Shown piece after piece: positions 35,401 to 47,000 of a stretch of DNA of 64,000 nt. A model generated the notes under the pieces. It saw only the letters and a list, made by a program, of their open reading frames with translations, had not been told where the DNA came from and did not search any database. Within the stretch, counting starts at the first letter, position 1; each line of letters begins with the position of its first letter. The position numbers were made by a program, and so were the translations under genes. The DNA is from Lepidodermella squamata (lineage: Eukaryota > Gastrotricha): positions 4,464,001 through 4,528,000 of the forward strand of contig JBLDXI010000001.1 in NCBI GenBank assembly GCA_047495785.1, in the 5' to 3' direction.

Positions 35401-37806
35401 GTGTTCGATCCGGATCACGGAGCCAACGATAACGGTTGTAGAAATCTGAAAAGACGCCTGGAATTTCATCTAAATCTGCATGCCTTTCCAGGCTGCATCG
35501 CGTTACAGCGAAACCGGATACAGGTATGAACTTTGGGTCGATGCGGGCAACGTAGAACACAAGGCCAATTTCGCTGGGCAACAGGAGGACAAATTCTCAA
35601 TGGTTGACGACCTGTTCGACAAGCAAGCTCACGAAAAAATAGCCGTTAAAGGTCTAGGCACAAATTGAGGATGACGAAGGAAGGAAACTGCACGTAGCTA
35701 ACAACGTCTTACTAGCGATTCATGATCGACAGGCGAACATCCGCTAATATGCGAAATCAACGAGCAAATTAAGTCGGAGAAAACCTGGCAGGCTAACCGA
35801 GGGTTGTATAAAACGTCTATTAATTTCGTGAATTTGGTACAAGCCTGGCTGTCCAATGGGGCCAAAACATCTGTCGCGCGCAAATCAGGACCATAACGAG
35901 ATTCTGTTTAATCAGTTTCGCCGCGATGGCAACTCGCCAAAGTCAAATCCAAATTTTACTGCTATTCAGCGCCGGGCTGGAAAATTAAGATTCAGCGGCG
36001 GCTATTTCAGATGCAGCCGTTATTTTCGCGATAAAGGCGCTGGTTCGCCGGTTGCTTCTCGTGCAAGTTTGAAGAAATTTGGCAAGGATTGACGGAGGTC
36101 AGCGAAATCTCTTTTCGTTCAGTTCTTATATTCTACAAATTATTACCTCTTCTTGCTCAAAAAGACAGCTGATTCCGAGCTTCGTGACGTAAAGTAAATC
36201 TTTTTATCGAATTATCTTGAGGAATATTTATTTTCGGGATTAAGGTCCTCGAGGCGATGGATTCGGCGAGCGCCAACAACTCGCCGGGGCAGTCTCCGCT
36301 GGGCGGCCGAACGTCCGCTCCACTCGCCGCGGCCGACGACGCCAGCCACTGAAGTTGTCTATGGCTCGACTTTGGCTCAGTGATGATTCGATTGCTTTAC
36401 TCAATTTCGCGTTTAAAGCATCATTTCTCGGTTATAATGTTGTATATAATGTAAATGAAACGAAAACTTCATGTTGATAAAACATAATGATTTATTGATT
36501 CATATTTTCTAACAGCAGCTAAAAACTCGTCGCCATCGTCGACAATTTTACTTTTTCTACAACCCCAGAGGTGAATCTGAAAATAGGTTGAAAGCCCCAA
36601 AAACTGCTACTGCTGCTAGAAAATCTTTCTTCAGTTGTAGAATGGTTGCAATATGGAATTCCTTGCCTCTTTACCTCAAAAACATCCATGAGTTGAATTT
36701 TTTAAATGATGTTTGGTAATCATAACGATATCCTAGTGAAACATATGATCAACTCCGTATAATTTCGCATGTATCATTTGCCCTCAATAAATTTGATGTT
36801 AATATCTTTCTTCCTGGGCGCATGTTAGTAGCTTTGCGTCCCATGCTGTTATAATATAATAGTCTTCTCTGAACTGATATCTGATATGATTACTGATTTA
36901 CTATTAGCTAGTCAATAATTAATTCAACTGGCTTAACAGCAATAAAACATATTGTACCATAACCAAATATAAATAGGGTCATTCCAGCTAAATTCGACAA
37001 AGCGACCGTACCAAGATTCTTGGAATAGATTGAAAATTTTAAAAAATACCAAATTTTAAACCGAGATTTAATTTTATCCATATTCACACAGTCCATATTC
37101 ATGGGCCATTTATTCAAAAAATTAAATATCGGTTTACAATTTTTTATCACCGCGGTTTCGAAATATGTTTTATACAGTTTTTGCGCTGAATCCGCTGGTA
37201 TAAGATTCGAGGGGTTTGGAGCCGCTCGAAAGGGTGAAAAGTCATGGTGAAAATAGCCATTTTCGCTATATTTATCTATCGTGCTGGAAAGTAATCAGCG
37301 TAGGTAGAGCAAGACGCCACTCTGATCGCTTAGGTACATGAAGTTACTTGATTATCTGATAACGAGATCTCCTCTCGAGCGTTCATATCTGGTGAGATCT
37401 AGAATCCTGGCAGCAGTTTCTACTATAATTTGTTTTAAATTTGTAGAAGCCCACCATTGCGTCACCGAAAAAAGTCACAAGAGTAAAGGTTTCCTAATTT
37501 TTCGAGCTCTATCCGATAAAAATAATTCCAAGCTATTCTAAGAAAATTGGTACGGTCGCTTGTCGAATTGAGCTGGAATGAACCAATATTTTACTGTTGT
37601 ATTATTACGGAACAAAGGATTATTCTATAGCTAGCCACCGAGAAATGACATTTCCCCCTGACCTGAAACCCCGAGCGAGTTTGCCGCAACCTTCTATTAT
37701 GGTAAAAAGAAACTTACTAGGCAGGAATCAGCAGCAATTTTACTCCGGTCACAGCGAGGAAAACACTCAGGAACACCAGATTGAATGAGATCTTCTCCTT
37801 GGTCAT
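32401..37806 (-). CDS. ALG8: ALG8, dolichyl-P-glucose alpha-1,3-glucosyltransferase
   Basis: ER multi-pass enzyme that adds the second glucose to the lipid-linked oligosaccharide for N-glycosylation. Exons are 37806-37718, 34045-33967, 33908-33623, 33570-33020 and 32970-32401, giving 524 residues (human ALG8 has 526). Exon 1 encodes [19 protein letters not shown] and LLLIPAY. It splices in phase 2 to [15 protein letters not shown], the first lumenal-loop signature. Later landmarks are [64 protein letters not shown] and [12 protein letters not shown]. All are characteristic of ALG8 rather than ALG6. The C-terminus ends in Lys-rich SQTKKDM, which may act as an ER-retrieval signal. The first intron (3672 bases) holds a transposase relic, an inverted-repeat element and other decayed fragments. 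No sign of damage to the reading frame. Confidence 0.96.
34201..34560 (+). other. Degenerate coding-like fragment in ALG8 intron 1
   Basis: On the strand opposite ALG8, a coding-like frame ([20 protein letters not shown], then LLRQEVV, stop, [13 protein letters not shown]) is broken by in-frame stops. It lies just upstream of the pogo/Tigger transposase relic and could be part of the same dead element. It does not match a domain I recognise. Confidence 0.3.
34844..34972 (+). pseudogene. pogo/Tigger-like DDE transposase fragment
   Basis: The frame reads [15 protein letters not shown] and then [20 protein letters not shown], ending at TAA. This matches the conserved block of pogo/Tigger DDE transposases (D.F..H....., PGG.TK.LQ.PDV..NKPFK) around the second catalytic Asp. 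Only about 42 codons survive before the stop, and downstream sequence drifts out of frame. It is a dead transposon inside an ALG8 intron, antisense to the host gene. Confidence 0.75.
35207..35668 (+). pseudogene. Unrecognised two-exon coding-like fragment
   Basis: An open stretch ([20 protein letters not shown] ... [10 protein letters not shown]) can be joined through a GT-AG intron (about 35430-35491, acceptor CTTTCCAG) to [20 protein letters not shown] and then [19 protein letters not shown]. It has no start codon in a good context and sits antisense inside ALG8 intron 1. It is probably part of an inactive element or a captured gene piece. No family match. Confidence 0.3.
36976..37585. mobile_element. 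MITE-like element with about 37-base terminal inverted repeats
   Basis: The left end GGGTCATTCCAGCTAAATTC, continuing through GACAAAGCGACCGTACCAA, is the near-exact complement of the right end TTGGTACGGTCGCTTGTCGA, continuing to GCTGGAATGAACC. A related copy lies at about 1655-2160. No transposase frame is present. Flanking target duplication is not clear. It lies in ALG8 intron 1, about 130 bases downstream of exon 1. Confidence 0.7.
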
Positions 37807-38034
37807 TATTACACTTCGAATGTAATAAAATAACTACAGAAAAATGAGACGCATCATCATCAGAAAAAGACGCATAATGTCGAACGTTTTTTGACAGTTT
37901 TATTTTTCACAAAAAAATTCCAATTTTCATTGGTCGCATGAACCACATCATCTCACCACGCTCACTAATCGAGAAAACCACCACTTCAGTCAAGCACCTA
38001 TAATGATAACACATGAGCAGCACACGCTCGTTAC
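37807..38034. other. Short spacer between the E1-like gene 3' end and the ALG8 start
   Basis: About 230 bases separate the ALG8 start codon (37806) from the poly(A) signal of the upstream E1-like gene (38035-38040), both on the minus strand. The ALG8 promoter must be very compact or overlap the E1-like 3' end. Confidence 0.55.
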
Positions 38035-38040
38035 TTTATT
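38035..38040 (-). terminator. Poly(A) signal of the E1-like gene
   Basis: AATAAA on the minus strand (GATGAATAAAGTAACG), about 20 bases after the stop codon. Confidence 0.6.
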
Positions 38041-38060
38041 CATCCTCAATAATAAATTGG

Positions 38061-41000
38061 CTAAGAAAACGTGACGAAAACCGGCGGCGACTCAACGTCC
38101 TCAGCGTCCATGCCAGCGTCGGCAGGCGGCTCGATGAGCAGCGTCAACTGCACCGTGCTGTCACTCGGCGATTGTTTCATGTCGACAAAGTCAGCCAGCG
38201 GCTTGCCGAGTCGGTCCTTGTGGCCCAACAGCGGGAAGTAGACCGGCCGCGCGCCCTGCACAACCGCCGTCACGTTGAGGCCGCCGTAACGCTCGCGAAC
38301 CGCCTCAATGAAGCGCGCTACGGTCGTGTCGCTACGGCTCGCGGCAAAGCGCCACTTGTCCCAGACGGTGAACGAGCATTTGTCACTGGGTATAAAGTGC
38401 CGAAAGACTCGATATTTTTATATGAAATAACATGGGTGGTGTGTGGGTGGTCTCGAGCAGGCGCGGGTGCAAATTATTTCCGAACGACCAAAGTTTTTCT
38501 CGCTACCATTATGTGTTTTTTTTTATCAAACATAATGTTGGCCGATTTATCAATCCAGCAACATAACAATGAAGATTCGCTAGTATTATTATATATATAT
38601 TGTTGAATAATTATTAACTGCGATGATTGCCAATCGTCACGTGTATCCTCATCACCAGAAGTCCTTCTCATCATATTATTATTTTCTCGCTTTAAAAGGC
38701 TGACCTTCACCGACGACTTATTTCATAGTAGTAGAGTAGTAGTAGTGGATGTAGTAGTAGATCATAGCTAGTAGAATTCATGGAGTACAAGTAGAAGTGG
38801 CCTTACTTGAGCACTTGCACATCCGCCGATTTCGGCTTCGATCGCTTTATAACGAGCGACTTCGAAAAGTCCATATCGCCGTTGCGGAATGATTCAGACA
38901 CCGGGGCGCTGTCGCTCGGCTGCAAACGCGTGTTCGCCGTTATTTTCAACAACTCGCAAACAGCCTGAAATAAAAAAATGTGAAAATTTGTTTACACTTG
39001 GTTCTTTTCGAATTCTAAATGAGTCATAATATCTGCACCATTCAAAAATGAGGTTCCTGCACTACATGTTTCAGATTCTTTGCTATTTCAGAGTTTTCGT
39101 TTGTAGATCGATACCTGAACCTAGGATTTTATATTTTAGCTACCCAAGCTACGAAGAAAAATGATCGATATTGGTTTCGGAGACGGCTGATATTGGAAAA
39201 ATCACCGATTTCCAAAATCGATACTTGGAATCGATATCGGCTCGGCAGGCCGAAGCTAAATCTTCAACATACCGCTCATAGAGAAATATATCGGTTAGGC
39301 AATGTAACAAAAAAATGAGATTCTAGTTAAGACTTGGATCTCGAATTTAAAGCTGAAACTTTAGATTTTGCATTTCCCGTAAGTAACGCAAACAAACAAA
39401 ATTCGCGGAAAAGGAATCCAAAATGAGAGAAAAAATTGCATTTAATGATCAAAAGATCCTTGGAAAAATTCAAAATGCAACAAGAATAGTAATAAAGCAT
39501 TTTACTCGGCGGATCGGATCGGATTAAAAATTCAGGAGAAATTTGGCGCAATTGGGTAAAATACCGAAAATTACCATCGGGAAATTCCGGGTTTCCTACG
39601 GTTAATTTTTTTATATTATCAATCAAAATCGCGCACAAATTAATTATATCTCCCTGTAGTTTTAATTGAAAAATTTGGATGAATTTCCTATAAAAGGTAG
39701 TAAAATTGAAAAATTGTTGCGTAACTTATGGGACACGCTGTATATTCCTGTTTAAACTTACCAATTCAGCGGAGAAGAATTCCATGGCCGGCAGGGTCCA
39801 GACGGGGTCGATAGTTGCCGTACAGCTGCGGTTGGCTGCGACGAATTTCGCCAGCTGGCCGTTCGAAATCGAGCCGATGCCGACGCCGTACATGGACGCG
39901 CGAAGATTCGCAGCCGCCTCGACGAAACGGAACGCGGCTGTCGAGCGACGCTCGGGCCGCAGCGCCTCGACCATGCCGAGCGGCTTCTTCTGATCGGCGC
40001 TCAGATTGCGCACCATTTGCAGCGCTTTTTCAACAGTGGCCTCGCCATTCTCAACTTCACCTAAAACATTATCAAAAGCTAATTGAAATTCAAACAAAAA
40101 AGCAAAGTAATTTGAAAATTTCAACTAAAACAGGTCAGCTGTTTCAACTGCTACAATTTTGCAAATTCATATGCTACCGTTGGGACGTTTGACAACTCTG
40201 ACAGAAGTCTACACCGGCTTATCAAGAAGCAGAGCTATGGGACAGAAAATAGAGCAAACGCGTTGTTGCTATGGCACCAGACATGATCCCGATACTGGCT
40301 GATTGGCAAGTTTTCAGTTTACAATCCACAACTTCGAAACGCGATCTATGGGTCACTAGTGACTTGGAACGGAGACCATTGAATTTCTATAATCCCACAA
40401 CGAAAACATGCTGCCATTTATCGCTGGAATTCACGACGATGATACGTAAAGCGTATGTGCCTCCGGATCAAGAAATCATCGACACAAACTGGGTTTGTCG
40501 TAGGAAACGTAATTAAGTTGGTGAAATCATTCGTTACAAAATTCGCCTTGTATGTCGTGGTTTTCTTCAAGTTACTCTCACCAAACTTACGCTTATTACT
40601 TCGTTTTCAGGCAGGATGATTTCACAACTGCTCATTTGAATTCGGATCTCGACGAGCTTGTCTACTGTCATATTCCTGAACCGCGAAAACACCAAATAGC
40701 GATATATGATATATATCAATATTACTAAGCGGTGACCGTCAACAATTTGGCGGCAACAGTTGCAACCCAGGTTCAAATGCATTCTGGTTTTTTGGCGATT
40801 AATAATCGCATTGACGCGGCGAACGCCCGCATCGACGCTTTGGAAAGGCATGTCAACGATGCTATCCCGCTGATTGCTGCTCCTCCCCAGGTATGGTCGC
40901 AATTTGTTAAATCTGCTCAATTTTTACACACACTCATAATTTCAGGTTTGTCCAAAAATGATCCAACTACGACGTCGACGATATATTGACAGTTCACCCG

Positions 41001-44000
41001 GCTCCAACATTGATTACCCCGTTCTTGATGCCAAAAGATGCAAGCGAAGTCCCTCTTCCGAAAAATGGGAAAGCATGAAGGACATTACTACATTTTTCAA
41101 TCTAAACACAACCGAACGGAATTGCCGATCGCTGAAGTCTCCCTCTCTAGCCGAAAAAGCTAAAAATTGTCAAGCTGACCGGTGACTCCGCCAAACTGAA
41201 GGCGTTCAATTATGAACATCGTCTCAATGAATGTTACGGCGCGGAATGGAAAAAGAAAATTAATATATCCGAGGGGCACAAATTAGGCCAAATCAAGTAA
41301 TCGTCCAAATCGATAGGCCAAATCGTCTCTAAATTGTACATACAGCTTTCGGACCGGAAAATTATTATCGCAATAAATTGACTGACTTAGAAAAGCGGCG
41401 GTATTTTTTCTTAAAAAATCGCGACATCGTGAAACCCTATTACCTCACTGAACACCGTTAACTGCTACAACATTGCGCCCTTGCCCCTTTCCGATCATTA
41501 CCAGGCGGTCATACAAGGCACGCCACCTGAGATTCATCGCCCAAGCTCTGATCCAACCGGGCGTCGCCGAGCGAATGGCGGTTTGGAATGAAGGCGTCGT
41601 AACTCGTGACGAGGTGGAGACAGCCGTAAAAGCGATCGATGTTCAGCAGGAATCTGATGATACTGATGACCATAGGATTGACAACCCGGTCTCAGAAGAC
41701 GCCGCAGTCGGCTCGAATTTTATGTTTTTTTATGTCAAAAACGAACTTGGACCTTTATTGACGAGCCGTGAGAGTGGGAATCGTGACCATGAGTCCCTGA
41801 TGCTGGATTACGCAGATTTCAACCTACAACATAGTCTTCGCGCGCAAAGTACGGTTTTCAGAGCCTTACCCATACGATCGCCCATACGCGACATGAGCAT
41901 CAAAACTGCCGGCCACATCAACTCTAATCAACTCTAATAATCAACCCTAATCCGCATCCGCAAGGCTTAATTGTTTTTCTCAAACCCTCAGGGTGGCGGT
42001 CGCTCAAATAAATTTAGGAAACGCAACACCGGTTTCTTGAAGAGCTCGGCGCTGCTACATCTCACACATAAAATCAAGGTTCAACTCGAGATTTTTCGTT
42101 TTTTACGTTCGAGCATTAAATAGATGAAAATTAAATTTGAAACATTGAAAATGCCTCAGATTTCTTATTAGGATTTTGGCATCAAAAGTTATGACAAACT
42201 CCGTACCATTGCTTTCAGTTCCGTTGCCGTTGGATTTTAGCGGCGACCTAGCGCGCGCCGATTCCTTCGACTCGTGCTCCAGCTTCTCATTCGTGTCAAT
42301 GCGCTTCTGCTTCGGAATGAAATTCGGCAGTGTCTTGCACCGCTCAGACGTCAGGAAGGCCGCGACCTGGGCCTCGACATCCGCCGGCACTGGGACGTTG
42401 TAAATCACAGCGAACAGCTCAGCGGCCGCAGTCAAAAACTGCCTCGCCGGGCCGTTCGCCACGATGAGCTCGTCAAAGTCCAACGGGCGCGGCAGTTGAC
42501 GCGGCAGGGCCCAGAACTTCTTACCGTCGCCCTGCTTGTGATCGGGCGGGAAGTTGAAGACGAGCTGGCGGGCCTTGAAGTCGAAGTACTTCTCGAATTT
42601 GACGCGGGCCATGTACAGGCAGTCGGTGAATGACGCCGTGTTGTTGAACATGAAGTGCAGCACCGTGGCGGCACTCGACTGGTCGAAATCCACCGTCGTA
42701 GTGTCATTCGCGGCCGCCTCGATGAACTTGTTGCAGATCTCCGGCTTGGCGCGGAACAGCGATTCAAACTTGTCGATGGCCCACAAAATGCAGTGAGAAA
42801 CCTGGGGGCGTGAGAAATTAGAATAAAATAAAAATTCAAAAGAATTTTTCTTTGCAAATCGATCTCAGATTTATCATTGAATTTGGCGATAGAAAATTTG
42901 AGGCTCAATTTCTATTTCAAAATTCTATCACAGTTTCACATGTTCTATCGCGAAAGCCTTTTCATTGCTAGTGGAGTGGTTGGACTGTTCAGACGCGAAA
43001 GTGAGCGTCTAACCAGCTGGAAAATCTTCTGATTTTGATTTAGGTTCGTATTCTATCTTTGCGATTTCTAATATCGTCGCAGAAATACTATAAGGTTCCA
43101 AATTTGGGAGAATATCATAACCCGCGTCAAAACGCAAGCTTCACCCATCAGACAACTAACAGCCGGAAACGATTCCCACTCTGAAGCAATTAACCTCACT
43201 GTGTAGATAATTTTACACGATTTACTTCGTCTTCACTCTTCCAATCTTGATTTTTCTGATGATACTCATAATCTTGGTCGTACTATAGTGGAAATTTGGC
43301 CGTCGGACCCTGATAAAATGTCTTATTCGGTTGATCGTGAAAATTATCACACTTCGACTCGATACCCTTCCTCATTTTCTCATTTCGATCAAAGTCGCCA
43401 ATTTTAACGAAGTCGACATTTCTGTTCTTATGATATTTACACGAGCTGCTTCTTACCTGCTTTTATTTATCCGGCTCGACGCAGTTATTCCTAGCTGCAC
43501 ACCGCTGTTTAGCTGGAACATACGGCGATGTCGTTTTTTTGCTCCGAAACTGTGATTTCGAAATATGTTATTCAGGCTGATTTGAAGTTCATGGAATCTA
43601 AGCTATCTAGGCCATCTAGTCAAGAAAATCTTCATTATCGGTGGAAGAAATCCCAAAATTGATGGTGGAACTTTGAAGGTAATAAGCCGTAAATTTATGG
43701 TAGGAACATTCACAACCATTTCCCTATGCCCGTGGCTCCCGGTCTCATGGGTCGAATTGTAAAAAAAAATTACTGATGATGTATCATCAAAATATGAAGT
43801 ACCCTTGCTGAAAATCCCTAATTCGACTGTAAAAGTGACTTGCCACTCCTTTCTTTTCTTGAGTGGAGGATGGCCACATTACATAAATTTGCTTTCGGCA
43901 AAGTAGGATTGCAAGTCCAAGTCACCAAGCATTATGATCCGTGGTTAATATCGAATACGATAATATCGAATGTGTCTGGCTTGGCTCTAATTGCCTTAAA

Positions 44001-47000
44001 TTCTCTAAAATTTTCACTAAAACTGCCCATCAAATCGAATTCTTCCTTTTCCTTGCTCCAAAACGAAATGGTCCTTTCTGCAAAATGACAACACAGAAGT
44101 CTTGCATGTCTGCGTTCGGCAGCAATACGAATGGCGTGATGGCGCTGTCCTACTTCATCGATACGGCAACTAGTCAGTGTTCCATGCATGCGACGATATA
44201 TTGTTTTTCATTCTATTTTCCTGAGTTTTTTTTACTAAGAGAATCCATAGTCAGAAAACCTATTTGGAACTTAATGTGTCAACAAATTGGACCAATTGCT
44301 ATTCCAACTATTCGGAAATTTAAAAAATTACAACACCACGAATTCCTACAACCGCTGAAGTCGACTTCGTCAATAGCACTATCCTTTCTCGAATTCCTGG
44401 AAATCCTATTACGTACTCGAGTTACGATAGCGTCGACGATCCAGCGTAAACAGCTGCTTTCCCCCTGAATTTCTCAATTCTTCATCACTACCGCAGCATA
44501 AACTCGCCTTGAAAATGGGATCCATTGTCATTCTGCTTCGGAATACGTTATAAAATGACTAAATATGGGCTTTGACCTCAAAATGGCACCCGCGTGAGTC
44601 GAAACGACGTCAGCAAAGAATATAAGAATCTGTTGTTACGCGTTAATCTTTTTCAAAAAAGTTGGACATGCCCCGAAAACCAGAGACCTGCCCCACTCCA
44701 GTAAAGCCTAGTCAAATGAGCCCAAAGCCCAAACAACAACCATAAGGTGAATTTGCCTTAATTTTATTGCTGATTTATCCAAGCATAATGCCCCCTTTAC
44801 GACGACAATTAGGCGGGAGAAGACTATTTTGCTGTTTCGCAGAAAAAAGTTATTATGAACGAAGAGATTCTGAAATTAGAGTGTGGCTAATTTTTTTCGA
44901 CCACGAATTTAAGCCCGCTTAGCTTTTTCAACCCAAAAGTAATTCAATCCCATCTGGGGCTATTCTCGGGGGACTAAACAAAGAAGAATAAACAACGGAA
45001 TTTCTTCGCGCGACAGATTTCTCCAGCGTGGTTATCTAGAAGAATCATATCGACTATTGCCCATGACTTGAATGGAAAGAGGCAAGTTCATTTGGCAACA
45101 CCGCGAATCAACCGCGCGAAGCACCAGGTCTTCAAGCTTCTAAGTTCAATTCACGAAAAACGAATTCAAAGCTAAGTTCTATGAGGGCATTGAGTTAACT
45201 GAGCAACTTTCAGAATAGCATAAGGAGGTGAATTTCAAAAATTGATGCCAAATTCGAAATATATCGCAAATAGTTATGCAAAACCTTTATTGAGGCATTA
45301 AATTACGATTTTCGACATTATAAACATGTACTAAAATTTGTCAGTCGTAATTTTGGACCTCATCGAACCTTCGAAATGTTCACTTGGATCCATGAAATAT
45401 TCGGAAAATTTTGCTGGAATTCAGCACGTAAAAAGGTAGTAAAACGAACCTGGTTGGGGAAGTTTTTGACGACGCAGTGAGGCGGAGCGGAGAACGAGCC
45501 GCCAACGAGCGGCTTCAGCTCCTGATTCTGCGGCAGATCAGTTTGGCCAGGAACAGTCAGATCAACAGCGCTAATGAGTTCGCCCGGGCCGCCGAAGCGA
45601 ATCGCAATGAACGGCTTCGTTTTCGTCACAATTTTACGCCTGAGCGCGTCGAGCGTCGCGTCACGAACCCCGGCGGCGATAATGGCGTCGAACTGGTCGA
45701 GATACGCGTCGTCCGTGTGAACGGCGTGCTTCGGGTCCGCGTCTTCGATGAGGGTGGCCTTGAAACCGGGCTGTTCTTCGACTTGGCTGACGAGCGATTT
45801 GCCGAGAGAGGCAACCCCGCTGACGACGAGAACGCGAGATTCGCGACCGCCCAGCAGGGTGTTGATATTTTCGAGCACAACCATGTCAGACCAATCGACG
45901 ATGATCTAAAAATATTATAAAAAATCATAAATGTCATGAAAATATATTCAGATTCGATTATGATAAAGATCCAGGAAATTCCCACGAATTTCCGTGGAAT
46001 ATTAATAGAACCAAAAATTGGAGTATCGATATTTAATTTCAGCCTTTACAAGAGACGTATAAAAGCTAGCTCGATCTTTTGTGTCTGTCTCGATTGCAAT
46101 CTATTATATAACGAGTCGAAATTTGAAGTTTGGACTTGTTACAATCGATTGATCCGTCTTCGGAAGTATTCACTTGGCACTTTTTACAGCCCCGACACGA
46201 TGAAAACTCGAGAAATCGGAAAGATGTAGTTGATTTCAGAGCTACGCCAAACTGAAAAGGGCTGAGAAGCCGAAAGTCTCATCGATTCAAGTCATCGCTC
46301 CTGCCGAAGCTCGAGATTGATTACTACTAATGACTATTGGTAGAAAATCAAAATTGACCGGGCCCTTATCAACCAGATCTGATACAATACTCTCTAATGG
46401 AACGTCTGTCGAATTCGGATACGAACACTCAAATCTAGCGGTCTCACTGTGTTAGTTGTCTTGGAAAACTGATCGAAATAACAAAACGAGGAAAAACGTC
46501 GGTGCCTTCTTCGAGATAGACCCGACTCATCCTGCTCAGCGTTGGTCTGCGTGCAGAACGAAAATGCTCACCGGCAAAATGCCAGCTCCAATTTATCACT
46601 GCAACGTGAACTAGGGCGGCGTCGATCTTTCTGATCAATTAACCTCATGCTACTGGCCGAGGATTCCAACAAAAAATGGCGGTGACCATTTTTCGGCTGG
46701 TTTTTGGATGCCACAAGTGCCAATGCCCGGCTGCTCTGGAGGAAAAGAATCAGCAATTTGGCAACAAGGCTGCGTTTGTAGAGTATTTTGCGCCTGTTAA
46801 AATGACACTTGATTTGCAAAAATCGGATCGAATTTGAATTTTCTGTGAATTTTCAAAGAAATGGTTCTTGGCCGCACGACTTTGCGTATTTTTCTGTTCC
46901 ACTTACTTTCCTTTCCAGATGTTGTCGGTAACGGTTATGCACCTGAAGTAATGACTCAAGCCATTCAATACGTTGCTAAGTGCTCCCATCTTCCTAAGAG

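Noticed and set aside
42274-42633. Plus-strand open frame of 119 codons.
   Set aside because: It is the antisense shadow of exon 5 of the E1-like gene, which reads as a known protein family on the minus strand.
43932-44468. Overlapping open frames on both strands in E1-like intron 4.
   Set aside because: Hydrophobic, Phe/Ser-rich translations typical of AT-rich non-coding DNA, with no splice-consistent extension and no domain.
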